From contig CAZDAM010000077.1 of NCBI GenBank assembly GCA_964503595.1, forward strand, positions 1 to 16,728: 16,728 nt of DNA, in the 5' to 3' direction. Positions 1-8,261 of the stretch are shown in pieces. Positions within the stretch are counted from its first letter, which is position 1; every line of letters starts with the position of its first letter. Below the pieces are notes generated by a model. The model worked only from the letters and a program-made list of their open reading frames with translations, ran no database searches and was not told the DNA's origin. Source of the stretch: CAZDAM01 sp964503595. Lineage in GTDB: Bacteria; Muiribacteriota; UBA6191. The translations under genes were made by a program, and so were the position numbers.

Positions 1-2953
1 GGCCACCCGTGGCTTCCCTGGCTCCAACATGAATCGGCATTGTGTACCAGGTGACCGCCACTTCCGCACGAACGGAATCAGGATTATCCAGAAAAGTCAG
101 TCCATCCGCATCAAACCTGAGACCACCAAACATAAGGGTAATTTCATAATCACCCGGATCATTGGGTTTAAAAGTCAGTTCCCCCGGTACCATGGAGTGG
201 CCATCCGGACCTTTCTGGGTCAAATCCTGCCAGCAGGAGTCATACATCACTCCAGCTCCATTGGCATGCGGCCAGTCCCGGCGGACTTTAGGATCACTAT
301 CTGGGTCCGGGCTCTCTCCCTTTTTGAGCGGTTCGCAGTTAGGGGCATTGAAATTCTTCAGGGACTGGGGCGGAGTTTTCGCCTCCACCCGCCAGCGCCA
401 GCGCAGAGTTTTTATGGAATCTTTTACACCTGCATTTACCTGGGTGGCGCTCACTCCCGATGCACTTCCTCCACCCTCTCCTCCAACTTTTGTATGCAAG
501 AGGTTTCCGCTCAACAGATCCGCACTCACAAAGCTGGGCAGGAGTTTCCCAACGCGACCATCATTATCAAACCATTTGCGGCAGCCGGATAACGCGGCTC
601 CGCTTGATCCAGGCTCGACTAAAGGGCTGTTTCCGCAGATAAAGTCCTTCAGGCGTTCAATTCCAGTGACATCGTAATTGGAAATCATATGGATATTGCC
701 ATACACACTCAATTCCGCATCCGGAACCAGACCCAGCTGAGCCATCGTTCCATCAAAAACCGGAGGATTCTCCATCTCAAAACGGTATTCCGTATCTTCC
801 ATGTAATCCTGGGTCGCACTGGTGGCGTTGACAATATCAAGTTTCATATCTCCACCCGTCGCCGGAGGATTGGCCACATTGATAATCGCCATTTCGAATT
901 TATATTTCGCCAAAGCCTCCCCGGCACTTCCCGCCATACAGCTCCAGCGCTCGCCTCCAGGAAAAGGAACCAGCGTGAAGTCTGAGTCGGTCGGTGCTGC
1001 AAAACGCATGATGGCCGTACAGGTCTGTCCGGTTTCTTTCAGTGGGATCACTCCGATACGAAGAGGCTTTGAGCCCGGAAGAGGTGCAATCTTTTCTACA
1101 ATCGGGCCAGCAAAGACCTTGATCTCAGCACTGACATTACAGGGACCTGCCGGGGTATCACATAAATCCAATGCAATCGGAAGGGCCGGAACGGGACTAA
1201 CCAGCCTCCCCGAATCTTTCAGAGCCTGAAGATTGGCCCGCGTCTTGGGGCTGATCAGAGCTTCCATGGTGGATGGGCCATCCACTCCACCCTTATTATC
1301 CGTTCCCTTCCCTGCATGCAGAATGTAGACAAAATTGTCTCCGTCCGCCCCGATTGCATATAGACTCTCAACATTTTCCGCCTTGACCGGACTCCCGTCT
1401 GAAGAACGGATTCTGGTTCCTTTCTGGTGGTTATACTGCTCGTAATTCAGTTCGAGCTGATTCCCTCCAAGCTCCTTCGCCCACCAGACGACCCCTCCCG
1501 TACCCCAGAAAGAACTGGATACATTGAAATGGGAGGGAGGCATATTGGTCACATACAGATAGTCCTTGGTGTCATCTTGATCCTGAAAACGCTTGGAAGT
1601 CTGAACCGTACGGATAATGTCAGGCTCACCGGGAAAATCATAAATCAGGATTCTTTTATTCCCAATCCCAGCACCCTGAGAAGTACTCAGGACACCATCA
1701 CCCGCTACCTCACCCGGCCCAAGTTCTGCAACGCCACCTTCCCACTTCACAATATTTTTCTGGGCATATTCCTGCTTGACGGCATCATAGGTCAGTCCAA
1801 CAACCCAGGTCGTCAGATCCTTGCCGTTATTTGCGGAACGGGTTTTCACCATGTAAGAACGCTGCTGAAGCTGGGATGCCCCTCCTGAGGAAAATTTGGC
1901 CCTGGCCTTATTGATGACAATGGGTGGAGCTGCGGATGGAGTTCCTGCCTGCCCGCACATATCTCCACATTTGTTGTACTGAAGAAAGCTCTGGGTAAAG
2001 GCAAGAGAGGTATTCAGAGCGCTATCGGCCTCATCATAATATTCCCCCTCGCCCCCATTGAAAAAATCAACTCCCGCTGTAATCGAACCGAATTTAGGCT
2101 CATCCTTGGCTTTGGAAAGGGAAAGATTATCTTCTGATGTCAGGTAAGTATCCAGATAAAGAGCCGTAACCGCTTTCTCAACTTTATCAATACGTCGACC
2201 GGCCTGATGGATTCCGGCAGAGACCATCCAGAAACAGTTGATCGGAGGAAAGAAAAGTCCATTGGTATTGGGCTGAAAGGCATAGGAGCCGCGGTTACAG
2301 TCCGAACGCCAAAACCCTCCATGCTGGCCGGCAATATTGGTAACCGGCCCCCCGTTTTCCACTTTAGGGATAAATTCTGTCCCCTCAGGAAAAGCCCCCA
2401 GATTAGGAGCATCATACTTGTAACCCTGCATTCCACCACTGTTGCCAGGAAGTCCCACCCGAACCCAGTTATAAAGCTTGTACCAGCCGTATTTTCCATT
2501 GGGCTCAACCACATAAACCCATCCGGGGGGACTCGCATTCACAAAAGTATCCGGCGCTGCTGCTCCGCCCTTGTCATAGAAACTGATGGGCTCCCAGCCG
2601 GGCCAGGCTGCCGGACTGTTAGGATGAACCCTGGTTTCAGTCAAAAGGTTGACCGGATTCTCATCCCCTTTATTCCGAAACAGTTTGACGTGGCCAAACT
2701 TATCCACGGCCAGACCTTCGTAGTACTGCATATTGGTCTGCATCGTGGCATTTCCGGGGGCCAGCTTCTCGGCCTTGCCATATCCCGTTACCCGGGTAAA
2801 TTTGTAAACTCCAACCTCGGACGTCGTCATTTTGTCCTTACGGGTCACAAGAACATAGACATCCCCGTTTCTCTCCAGAATTTTCTCGGCGAAATCTGCA
2901 AACAGGCTCCCTGTCAGAAGGAGCCCTATAAGGATGAAATTGCTGAATTTCAT
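1..2953 (-). CDS. Very large secreted protein of unknown function (C-terminus outside window)
   Basis: I do not recognise this protein. One uninterrupted minus-strand frame runs from the ATG at 2953 to the window edge, at least 984 codons with no stop. The N-terminus is a clear Sec signal peptide (lysine at residue 2, hydrophobic run, LFA then D near residue 20), so the product is exported. The first 200 residues are rich in short beta-type segments with Trp, Tyr and Gly (for example GDVYVLV, GLAVDKFGHVKLF, GWVYVVE), suggesting a beta-propeller or beta-sandwich. Paired cysteines recur (KCGDMCG; LCDTPAGPC), and the distal part (YEITLMFGG, AEVAVTWYTMP) has an Ig-like feel. The start is well supported: AAGGAG lies 7 nt upstream, and the ATG overlaps the upstream gene's TGA as ATGA, so translation is probably coupled. 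Several long plus-strand frames inside it are antisense shadows. The coding call is firm; function is open. Confidence 0.85.
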   Translation of the reverse strand, partial: MKFSNFILIGLLLTGSLFADFAEKILERNGDVYVLVTRKDKMTTSEVGVYKFTRVTGYGKAEKLAPGNATMQTNMQYYEGLAVDKFGHVKLFRNKGDENPVNLLTETRVHPNSPAAWPGWEPISFYDKGGAAAPDTFVNASPPGWVYVVEPNGKYGWYKLYNWVRVGLPGNSGGMQGYKYDAPNLGAFPEGTEFIPKVENGGPVTNIAGQHGGFWRSDCNRGSYAFQPNTNGLFFPPINCFWMVSAGIHQAGRRIDKVEKAVTALYLDTYLTSEDNLSLSKAKDEPKFGSITAGVDFFNGGEGEYYDEADSALNTSLAFTQSFLQYNKCGDMCGQAGTPSAAPPIVINKARAKFSSGGASQLQQRSYMVKTRSANNGKDLTTWVVGLTYDAVKQEYAQKNIVKWEGGVAELGPGEVAGDGVLSTSQGAGIGNKRILIYDFPGEPDIIRTVQTSKRFQDQDDTKDYLYVTNMPPSHFNVSSSFWGTGGVVWWAKELGGNQLELNYEQYNHQKGTRIRSSDGSPVKAENVESLYAIGADGDNFVYILHAGKGTDNKGGVDGPSTMEALISPKTRANLQALKDSGRLVSPVPALPIALDLCDTPAGPCNVSAEIKVFAGPIVEKIAPLPGSKPLRIGVIPLKETGQTCTAIMRFAAPTDSDFTLVPFPGGERWSCMAGSAGEALAKYKFEMAIINVANPPATGGDMKLDIVNATSATQDYMEDTEYRFEMENPPVFDGTMAQLGLVPDAELSVYGNIHMISNYDVTGIERLKDFICGNSPLVEPGSSGAALSGCRKWFDNDGRVGKLLPSFVSADLLSGNLLHTKVGGEGGGSASGVSATQVNAGVKDSIKTLRWRWRVEAKTPPQSLKNFNAPNCEPLKKGESPDPDSDPKVRRDWPHANGAGVMYDSCWQDLTQKGPDGHSMVPGELTFKPNDPGDYEITLMFGGLRFDADGLTFLDNPDSVRAEVAVTWYTMPIHVGAREATGG

Positions 2954-3933
2954 AATCTTTCTCCTTGAAGAGAGCCGGCCAGCCGCACAACCCTTCGCAT
3001 GACATCAGCGCGAATATCATGCTTCAGATAAACTTTCTCCAGAACGGCCCCTGTCAGATCCCGGGTATCACTTAAAATCACCCCCATGGGCTCAAAGGCC
3101 TGAACCAGCATTTTTTCCCTCTGCTGAAGCCAGGGTTTGAGCATGGCTACCACACCGGCATCACTCACGGATGCATGACCATCTCCCAGAAAAAACGCCC
3201 CGCCAAGAAACTGATCCAGCTGCTGGGGTGCATCCTGAACCAGATCCTCGATACTCCCACCTCTTGGATTCGTCCCGGGTTTTCCCTGAGCATTGAGAAT
3301 CAGGTCCAGATTCTCTTCCTGACGAAAAGCCTCAATGGTCTCTCGGACTTCTTTGACAATGTTTGAAAATGTCATGTGACGATCTTTTGCTCCCATGAAA
3401 ATACCCGGGTAGGCTCTTGCCAGGAGATCACCCTCAAGCTCTTCCTGAAGCTTTTCCATCTTCTGCTGCAAGGCTGCTCTTTCAGACCAGAATTTCTCTT
3501 CTTCTTCCGGACGTTCCGAAGAAGCTGTCTGGGCAATTCGCAATTCCAGAGCAGCGATATGACTCCTGGCCTCGGCCAGTTCACTCTTCACCCCATCCAG
3601 GCGACTGCGATACTGCCGGATCCTGCGGGAACCGTTTTCCACAAGCTTTTTGCGCTCTGAAGAAGGCATCCGCGCAACTTCCTGAGCCCAGAATGTACCC
3701 GCTTCGGAATTCCAGAACTGCATGGCAGGGTGCAGGAGGACAAGAAGGGTAAAATCCACTTTCCCGACCTTGAGAGGAGCGTGAACACCAGTCACCAGAG
3801 CGGGCTCAGGCTTTTTTTCTCCATTTCCCCCGGTAACCCGCCGAAAGATATCATCGTACTGGGAAATCAGATCCGGATTGGAAGCCGCGTGAATGGGGAG
3901 GACAATCATTAAAAATGCGAACAAATAGCCCAT
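2950..3933 (-). CDS. Exported coiled-coil protein, possibly Skp/OmpH-like
   Basis: A 327-aa protein with a short, uncharged signal peptide (MGYLFAFLM, then IHA before ASNP, cleavage near residue 16). A hydrophobic segment with a lysine-valine entry (KVDFTLLVLLHPA, 58-70) is followed by a charged, glutamate-rich coiled coil (about 95-175). A helix then leads into NLDLILNAQG (208-217). This beta-strand / long coiled coil / helix-strand order resembles the periplasmic chaperone Skp (OmpH family), whose C-terminal region has a similar 'EGYDLVLD' pattern. The resemblance is architectural and I cannot confirm homology. The protein is about twice the length of Skp, with an extra C-terminal domain (about 245-327). 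Its stop overlaps the start of the giant secreted protein (ATGA), so a role as dedicated chaperone or partner is an inference. No Shine-Dalgarno precedes the ATG. A TATAAT box ends 7 nt upstream, suggesting a leaderless message. Confidence 0.8.
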   Translation of the reverse strand: MGYLFAFLMIVLPIHAASNPDLISQYDDIFRRVTGGNGEKKPEPALVTGVHAPLKVGKVDFTLLVLLHPAMQFWNSEAGTFWAQEVARMPSSERKKLVENGSRRIRQYRSRLDGVKSELAEARSHIAALELRIAQTASSERPEEEEKFWSERAALQQKMEKLQEELEGDLLARAYPGIFMGAKDRHMTFSNIVKEVRETIEAFRQEENLDLILNAQGKPGTNPRGGSIEDLVQDAPQQLDQFLGGAFFLGDGHASVSDAGVVAMLKPWLQQREKMLVQAFEPMGVILSDTRDLTGAVLEKVYLKHDIRADVMRRVVRLAGSLQGERL

Positions 3934-3940
3934 GATCTTG

Positions 3941-3968
3941 ATTATAAGGGGTTTACGTCAAGTGGCAA
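3941..3968 (-). promoter_or_regulatory. Sigma70-type promoter for the minus-strand secreted-protein operon
   Basis: Reading the minus strand, TTGCCA (3968-3963) and a perfect TATAAT (3946-3941) are separated by 16 nt. The -10 box ends 7 nt before the ATG at 3933, which would place the transcription start at or next to the start codon. This is a pattern match only, but TATAAT is the full consensus. Confidence 0.6.
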
Positions 3969-4030
3969 GTACCATACAAATCAATCTGGACCAGGAAAAA
4001 TCTCTTTAAGAATTTTCGACTATCTGCATC

Positions 4031-4059
4031 TTGTCGAAGCATAACAAATGGACTAAAAT
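4031..4059 (+). promoter_or_regulatory. Sigma70-type promoter for the YfiR-like / TonB receptor operon
   Basis: TTGTCG (4031-4036) and TAAAAT (4054-4059) are separated by exactly 17 nt. The predicted start near 4066 leaves about a 65-nt leader before the ATG at 4132. The promoter diverges from the one serving the minus-strand operon, and the -10 boxes are about 110 bp apart. A second possible -10 (TGCTTAAGT) sits 7 nt before the ATG and would give a leaderless transcript. Confidence 0.5.
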
Positions 4060-4131
4060 CCACTGATATGCACATGGTGGACTGCCTTGAAGATTGCTTC
4101 TATCGTGCCCGTGAATGCTTAAGTAGCCCGC

Positions 4132-4629
4132 ATGCCGTTTCTCCGAAAACTGATTTTCCTTTTCTTTCTGGCCGGTGTCCTCCGGCATCTTGGTGCTGTC
4201 GAGCTGACTCCATCCCAGACCCTGGAAATTATCAAAATCCTGCTTTCCCGTTCCAGCTGTCCCGAAGACTCCCTTCAAATCGGCCTTCTCAGTGAAAGCC
4301 CGGAAGAGTTCCGGGCATGGCAGAAAGCCATTGACGAACTCAGTCCTTTCCGGATTCGGGGGCACGACACCCGTATTCGCTGGCACGTCAACCCGGAAGC
4401 CTTGCAAGAACTTGACGTTCTGATTCTCCTGCCGCAGGGAACTGCCCCGCAGTATCCGAAAAATATGACAATCGGGACAAAAAAGGCTCATTTGCGGCAG
4501 GGAGCAGGAATTGCTGTCATAATGGAGGAATTGCGCCCCAAAATTTACATTAATGAGAACGCCCTGGAAAGAAGCAATACAGTCCTTGATCTTTATATTG
4601 TGCGTCTGGCGGTGAAGTGGAATGAGTAA
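4132..4629 (+). CDS. YfiR/DUF4154-like periplasmic protein
   Basis: A 165-aa protein with a signal peptide (MPFLRKLIFLFFLAG, cleavage near residue 22). The mature part follows the DUF4154 (YfiR) plan: an initial helix (LEIIKILL), a strand reading LQIGLLSESPEEF (48-60), a central strand LDVLILLP (94-101), an AGIAVIM strand, then RPKIYINENALERSNTVLDL running into IVRLAV (135-161). That last segment matches the family's closing 'F.IN...A...L..S..LL.LA' helix. Family members are periplasmic. In Pseudomonas YfiR restrains the diguanylate cyclase YfiN, and many others are encoded beside TonB receptors. The sequence is divergent, so the call rests on pattern and context. An in-frame TAA lies four codons upstream of the ATG, so the start cannot move upstream, and no clear Shine-Dalgarno is present. 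The 3' end overlaps the receptor start by 8 nt, indicating one operon. Confidence 0.7.
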   Translation: MPFLRKLIFLFFLAGVLRHLGAVELTPSQTLEIIKILLSRSSCPEDSLQIGLLSESPEEFRAWQKAIDELSPFRIRGHDTRIRWHVNPEALQELDVLILLPQGTAPQYPKNMTIGTKKAHLRQGAGIAVIMEELRPKIYINENALERSNTVLDLYIVRLAVKWNE

Positions 4630-6670
4630 GCAGATGCTCTACAGTCTTCTGAAGCTTGGCTTCGGACTGCTCTGCTCTTCTTACGGATGGGCGGCGGACA
4701 ATACCGAACTCAATACGGTACTCCAGCGCATTGAGACCGAGACCCAGCGACGGGCCACCATAGGGGCCACAACCAGAGATCAGGAAGTTCTCAAGGCACC
4801 CTCCATCGTCAAATCCTACACCCGGGAAGATCTGGCCCAATTTGATAGCCTCTATGACTTCCTGAGTCATGTTCCCGGCATCCTGATTACTGAGGATCGC
4901 TTTGCCCAGCGCTTTGTTCAGGTCCGCGGCATCAACCAGCAGGTCTACAATAACCGGGTTCTGGTCCTGATCAATGGCCACAGAGCCGCCTTTGAACTGG
5001 CACCGGAAACCAGTCTGGACATCGTCCCGATTCGGGCCATTCGTCGCCTGGAAGTCATCCGGGGACCCGGAGCAGTACTCCATGGCTCCTCAGCCTATTC
5101 CGCCGTCATCCATATCATCACCCATGATGGCGGTGGCTATGACAGCAATACTCTGGAAACGGGCCTTGGAACAGATGGACGGCGCCATACAGACATCACC
5201 ATCCACGAAAAAATCGGGGATCACGAAAGCATGTTTGTCGCCGCCCGCTACTTCAGACAGAACGGTGCCAACCGTCCGGGCTGGGAAACAGCCCTGGTCA
5301 ATGGTGCCGGGCTGAACATACCGACCCAGCTCAACTACGCCCAGTTTCTGGATTATGAACTGGAGGAGCGCTCCCGAAGCCTTCTTGCCTCATTCAAAGG
5401 CAAAAACCTGAAAGTCACGGCCGGAGCCTTCTCGGATATCCGCACCCTGGATTATACAAGGCGCTTCATCAACCCCGCCAACCCGGGGCAATATGGTCTG
5501 GAAATCCCCTTCAATTCGGATCGGATCAATGAAATCCGTTTCTTTGGCGGAGAATGGGAAGAAAAGCTCAATGCCAGAACCGATCTCTCCTTAAGAGCCA
5601 AATATGCTGAAGCCAGCCAGGAAACCAGAGACAACGGTCTTCCTTATCTGAAATTCCTGGGGCACTCTCATGATACCGAACTTGAAATGCGCCTGACCCA
5701 CAGAAGCTCGGACCGGGTCAAATGGGTGGCCGGATTCCATCGCCAGGACATTACTTTCGGTCAGAGGCTGCATCTGGGAGCTCCAGGCTTTGACATGGTT
5801 GCGCCTACAAAACTGCATATCGGAGGAATCTATCTTCAGGGTCAGTTTCAGCTCGATCGAAGACTGGATCTTCTTCTCGCCTACCGGGACAACAACAATT
5901 CCACCTATGACGGCAAAAACGGAACTCCAAAAGCCGCTTTGACCTGGCTTCTTGATGAAGATGAATCCCTCAAGCTGATTTATGGCGAGGCCTTCCGCTA
6001 TCCATCCGGCTATGAACGCTACGGCATCATTCCGCTTGGTAGCCTCAATCCCAATCTCAATCTGAATGAAGAAACCATCAAATCCTGGGAACTCAGCTGG
6101 ATGAAGCTCTGGCACCAGGGAAGAAAAAGCCTTGAAATCACACTTTTTGACATTCAAATGGACGATTTCATCACCCGTATCAGTACATCGCGGGATCACC
6201 GCAATCTTGGAAGCTTCAGCTCCAAAGGCCTTGAAATCGAATGGGAAAAGCGCTTGAGCATGCGTGAGCGGCTCTGGGCCAACATCAGTCTGATGGAATT
6301 TGAGAACCGTCAGGGTCCGGGCCTTCAGATCGGGCAATATCATCATAGTACGCTTGAGACCAAGGCTTCCTTTGGTCTGGATCATAAAATCAATTCCCAT
6401 CTTGATTTCAGTTCCCGGACTCTCTGGATTGGTCCTCAGGAAATGCCCCGTCTGATAGCAGGGATCATCAGCCCGGCCGAGCAGGGCAGTGTCTTCGTAT
6501 CTGACTGGGTTTTCACCTATCACCACAGCAAAACCCACAATCTGGAAATCCGGCTGGAAAACGTCTTTGATAAGCGCTATGTCTACCCGGATTACGATGT
6601 CCACTATTCCCGCCAGGTAACCTATCCTGAAGGTCGCCAGATCAGTGCAGTCTACAAGATTCAGTTTTGA
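4622..6670 (+). CDS. TonB-dependent outer-membrane receptor
   Basis: A 682-aa protein with a signal peptide cleaved near residue 24 (YGWA, then ADN). The plug domain is clear at about 55-170: APSIVKSYTREDL, a 'DFLSHVPGILI' segment, VQVRGI, VLVLINGHR, and IRRLEVIRGPGAVLHGSSAY before VIHIIT. This matches the standard plug order. The rest is alternating amphipathic strands typical of a 22-strand barrel, with late motifs IRLENVFDKRYVYPDYD and a terminal phenylalanine (VYKIQF), the classic BAM insertion signal. No N-terminal signalling domain is present, so it is probably an importer rather than a FecA-type transducer. The ligand (siderophore, vitamin, metal complex or glycan) cannot be read. It sits downstream of and overlapping the YfiR-like gene by 8 nt, with a GGTGA-like ribosome site inside the upstream gene. 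It converges on sthA. Confidence 0.95.
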   Translation: MSKQMLYSLLKLGFGLLCSSYGWAADNTELNTVLQRIETETQRRATIGATTRDQEVLKAPSIVKSYTREDLAQFDSLYDFLSHVPGILITEDRFAQRFVQVRGINQQVYNNRVLVLINGHRAAFELAPETSLDIVPIRAIRRLEVIRGPGAVLHGSSAYSAVIHIITHDGGGYDSNTLETGLGTDGRRHTDITIHEKIGDHESMFVAARYFRQNGANRPGWETALVNGAGLNIPTQLNYAQFLDYELEERSRSLLASFKGKNLKVTAGAFSDIRTLDYTRRFINPANPGQYGLEIPFNSDRINEIRFFGGEWEEKLNARTDLSLRAKYAEASQETRDNGLPYLKFLGHSHDTELEMRLTHRSSDRVKWVAGFHRQDITFGQRLHLGAPGFDMVAPTKLHIGGIYLQGQFQLDRRLDLLLAYRDNNNSTYDGKNGTPKAALTWLLDEDESLKLIYGEAFRYPSGYERYGIIPLGSLNPNLNLNEETIKSWELSWMKLWHQGRKSLEITLFDIQMDDFITRISTSRDHRNLGSFSSKGLEIEWEKRLSMRERLWANISLMEFENRQGPGLQIGQYHHSTLETKASFGLDHKINSHLDFSSRTLWIGPQEMPRLIAGIISPAEQGSVFVSDWVFTYHHSKTHNLEIRLENVFDKRYVYPDYDVHYSRQVTYPEGRQISAVYKIQF

Positions 6671-6813
6671 AGGAGTTCAAGCCGGAAGAAACTTCCCTGA
6701 TTCAGATCACCGCACAGAAGGTCACACCAACTGGAGATTCTGGAAACAAACAGGCAATGCCCATTTCTGAGAACCGTTCAAAAAAAACATGCTGCCAGCC
6801 TGCATTCGGTCTA
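6671..6813. other. Convergent intergenic spacer between receptor gene and sthA
   Basis: This 143-bp spacer separates two convergent genes. Downstream of the receptor a small hairpin, GGAAG-aaa-CTTCC (6684-6696), is present but lacks a following T run. The other recognisable element is the A8 tract described as a possible sthA terminator. I see no gene here. Confidence 0.6.
6780..6805 (-). terminator. Possible weak rho-independent terminator of sthA
   Basis: On the minus strand, 9 nt after the sthA stop, ATGC (6805-6802) and GCAT (6792-6789) can pair around a 9-nt loop. They are followed after one base by a run of eight Ts (6787-6780). The T run is good, but a 4-bp stem is weak for an intrinsic terminator. 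Confidence 0.4.
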
Positions 6814-8214
6814 TTAGCGGCTACGGGACCCCAACGCGGCATAAGTGGCGTATTTGTACAAATCGCCAAGGGTGGGATAGTTGAAACAGGTCTGAATGAA
6901 CAGATCTGCACCAGCTTTTTGCTGAATTGCCATCAGGCCGATATGCACAAGCTCCGATGCCTGCTCACCAATGACATGCACTCCCAAAAGTCGCATGTCC
7001 TCGCGCTCAAAGATCAGTTTGAGAAAACCCCGGCTGTCCCCGATGATCATGCCCCGGGGATTCTGGGAATAGTGAGCATGCCCGACAACATAGTCAACCC
7101 CCTGAGCCTTGAGCTCCTGCTCGGACATTCCTGCCATGCCGATTTCAGGAATCGTGTAGATCCCGTAGGGAAGGATGGGAGCCAGGCTGGATTTGTAGCG
7201 CAGGTCAAAAGCATGAACCATAGCCAGCCGACCCTGCTCCATCGAAGTTGAAGCCAGAGCCGGAAACCCGATCACATCTCCAACAGCATAAATATGCTCC
7301 ACCGCAGTCTGGTAGTGCTCATTCACGCAGAGCTGACCCCGCTTACCGGCTTCAAGGCCGGCAGCCGCAAGATTCAGCTCTGAAGTATTCCCAAAGCGAC
7401 CGGAAGAAACCAGTACAGATTCTGTCAGAAGGGACGTCCCATCCGAAAGGGTCAGGCGAACATCTCCACCATCTGGAGTCAGACAGGAATCCACTTTGAC
7501 TCCGAAACGGACATGAATACCCAGATCCTGCATAGATTGAATCAGGGTTCGGGTAATTTCCTCATCCAGAAAACCCAGCATGGTGTCTCTGGGCTCAAGA
7601 ATAATGACCCGAATTCCAAGAGCCGCAAAGGTACAGGCATATTCACAACCAATGACCCCTGCACCAATCACAACCATGGTTTTAGGCATGAAAGTCAGAT
7701 TCAGAATCTGATCCGAGTCAAAAATGCCAGGATGCTCAAATGGAAAACCCTCCGGCTGATGAGGACTGGAGCCGGTCGCAATCAGAACTTTTTTGGCCCG
7801 AAAAACGTTCTTTACCTGCTCTCTGGAGCCCAGAACCTCAACGGTATGGGCATCACGAAAACGTCCGACACCTTCAAACAGATCGATATTGTGACGGTTG
7901 AGATTTCTCTCCACTCTCTTCTGATCGGCCTGGACCACTGCTTTTTCCCGAAACAGAAAATCGGCTACTGTGGCCTGCCTGCCAATGGAAAGATCGACCC
8001 CGTAAAGATTTCTGGCCCGAAGACCAGAGAGCATCAGAGAAGTTTCTCGTAGTGTCTTACTTGGGAGGGTCCCGGTATTTGTGCCGGTCCCTCCAACCTG
8101 AGAGCGTTTTTCAATCATCGCAACCCGATGACCAAAATAGGCCGCCTGAGCAGCTCCCTTTTCTCCTCCAGGGCCCGAACCAATCACAATCAGATCGTAT
8201 TCCATTGCGGACAT
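6814..8214 (-). CDS. sthA: Soluble pyridine nucleotide transhydrogenase (NAD(P)+ transhydrogenase, Si-specific)
   Basis: A 466-aa cytoplasmic FAD enzyme of the pyridine nucleotide-disulfide oxidoreductase family, transferring hydride between NADPH and NAD+ to balance the two pools. The FAD-binding motif GSGPGG is at 12-17, the NAD(P) Rossmann motif GAGVIG at 184-189, and the second FAD motif IYAVGDVIG at 308-316. The active-site region reads GGTGTNTGTLPSKTLRE (41-57). The two redox cysteines of dihydrolipoamide dehydrogenase are both replaced, while the GT(I/L)PSKTLRE pattern is typical of SthA. The C-terminal FNYPTLGDLYKYA (444-456) also fits SthA and lacks the catalytic His-Pro of disulfide reductases. 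Length matches the family (about 465). An alternative start at Met4 would begin MEYDLIVIGSG, as in many homologues. No Shine-Dalgarno is seen; an extended -10 lies 7 nt upstream. Confidence 0.93.
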   Translation of the reverse strand: MSAMEYDLIVIGSGPGGEKGAAQAAYFGHRVAMIEKRSQVGGTGTNTGTLPSKTLRETSLMLSGLRARNLYGVDLSIGRQATVADFLFREKAVVQADQKRVERNLNRHNIDLFEGVGRFRDAHTVEVLGSREQVKNVFRAKKVLIATGSSPHQPEGFPFEHPGIFDSDQILNLTFMPKTMVVIGAGVIGCEYACTFAALGIRVIILEPRDTMLGFLDEEITRTLIQSMQDLGIHVRFGVKVDSCLTPDGGDVRLTLSDGTSLLTESVLVSSGRFGNTSELNLAAAGLEAGKRGQLCVNEHYQTAVEHIYAVGDVIGFPALASTSMEQGRLAMVHAFDLRYKSSLAPILPYGIYTIPEIGMAGMSEQELKAQGVDYVVGHAHYSQNPRGMIIGDSRGFLKLIFEREDMRLLGVHVIGEQASELVHIGLMAIQQKAGADLFIQTCFNYPTLGDLYKYATYAALGSRSR

Positions 8215-8221
8215 ACTCAGG

Positions 8222-8230
8222 AATCTAGCA
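8222..8230 (-). promoter_or_regulatory. Extended -10 promoter element directly upstream of sthA
   Basis: Minus-strand TGCTAGATT fits the extended -10 pattern TGnTAnnnT. It ends 7 nt before the ATG at 8214, the same spacing as the TATAAT of the operon at 3933. No convincing -35 box lies upstream, which an extended -10 can tolerate. The inference is a leaderless or nearly leaderless sthA transcript. Confidence 0.5.
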
Positions 8231-8261
8231 CAATTAGACTCGGGATCCGATAGATATTCAT

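Noticed and set aside
29..1888. Several plus-strand open frames over the first 1.9 kb
   Set aside because: All are shadows of the minus-strand secreted protein, which stays open throughout. None has a ribosome site or plausible domain.
2207..2968. Plus-strand open frame of 253 codons opposite the giant secreted protein
   Set aside because: It is antisense to a continuous minus-strand frame with signal peptide, ribosome site and operon coupling. The translated sequence has no recognisable domain.
4068..4295. 75-codon frame starting 8 nt after the TAAAAT box, a possible leaderless upstream ORF
   Set aside because: Most of it overlaps the YfiR-like gene out of frame, and the composition (many Pro, Cys, Ser) is not protein-like.
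5591..6604. Long minus-strand open frame (337 codons) antisense to the TonB receptor
   Set aside because: It lies wholly within the strongly supported receptor gene and shows no domain motif. Its length reflects the codon bias of the sense strand.
6667..8052. Plus-strand frames across the sthA gene
   Set aside because: They are antisense to a full-length enzyme with intact FAD and NAD(P) motifs.
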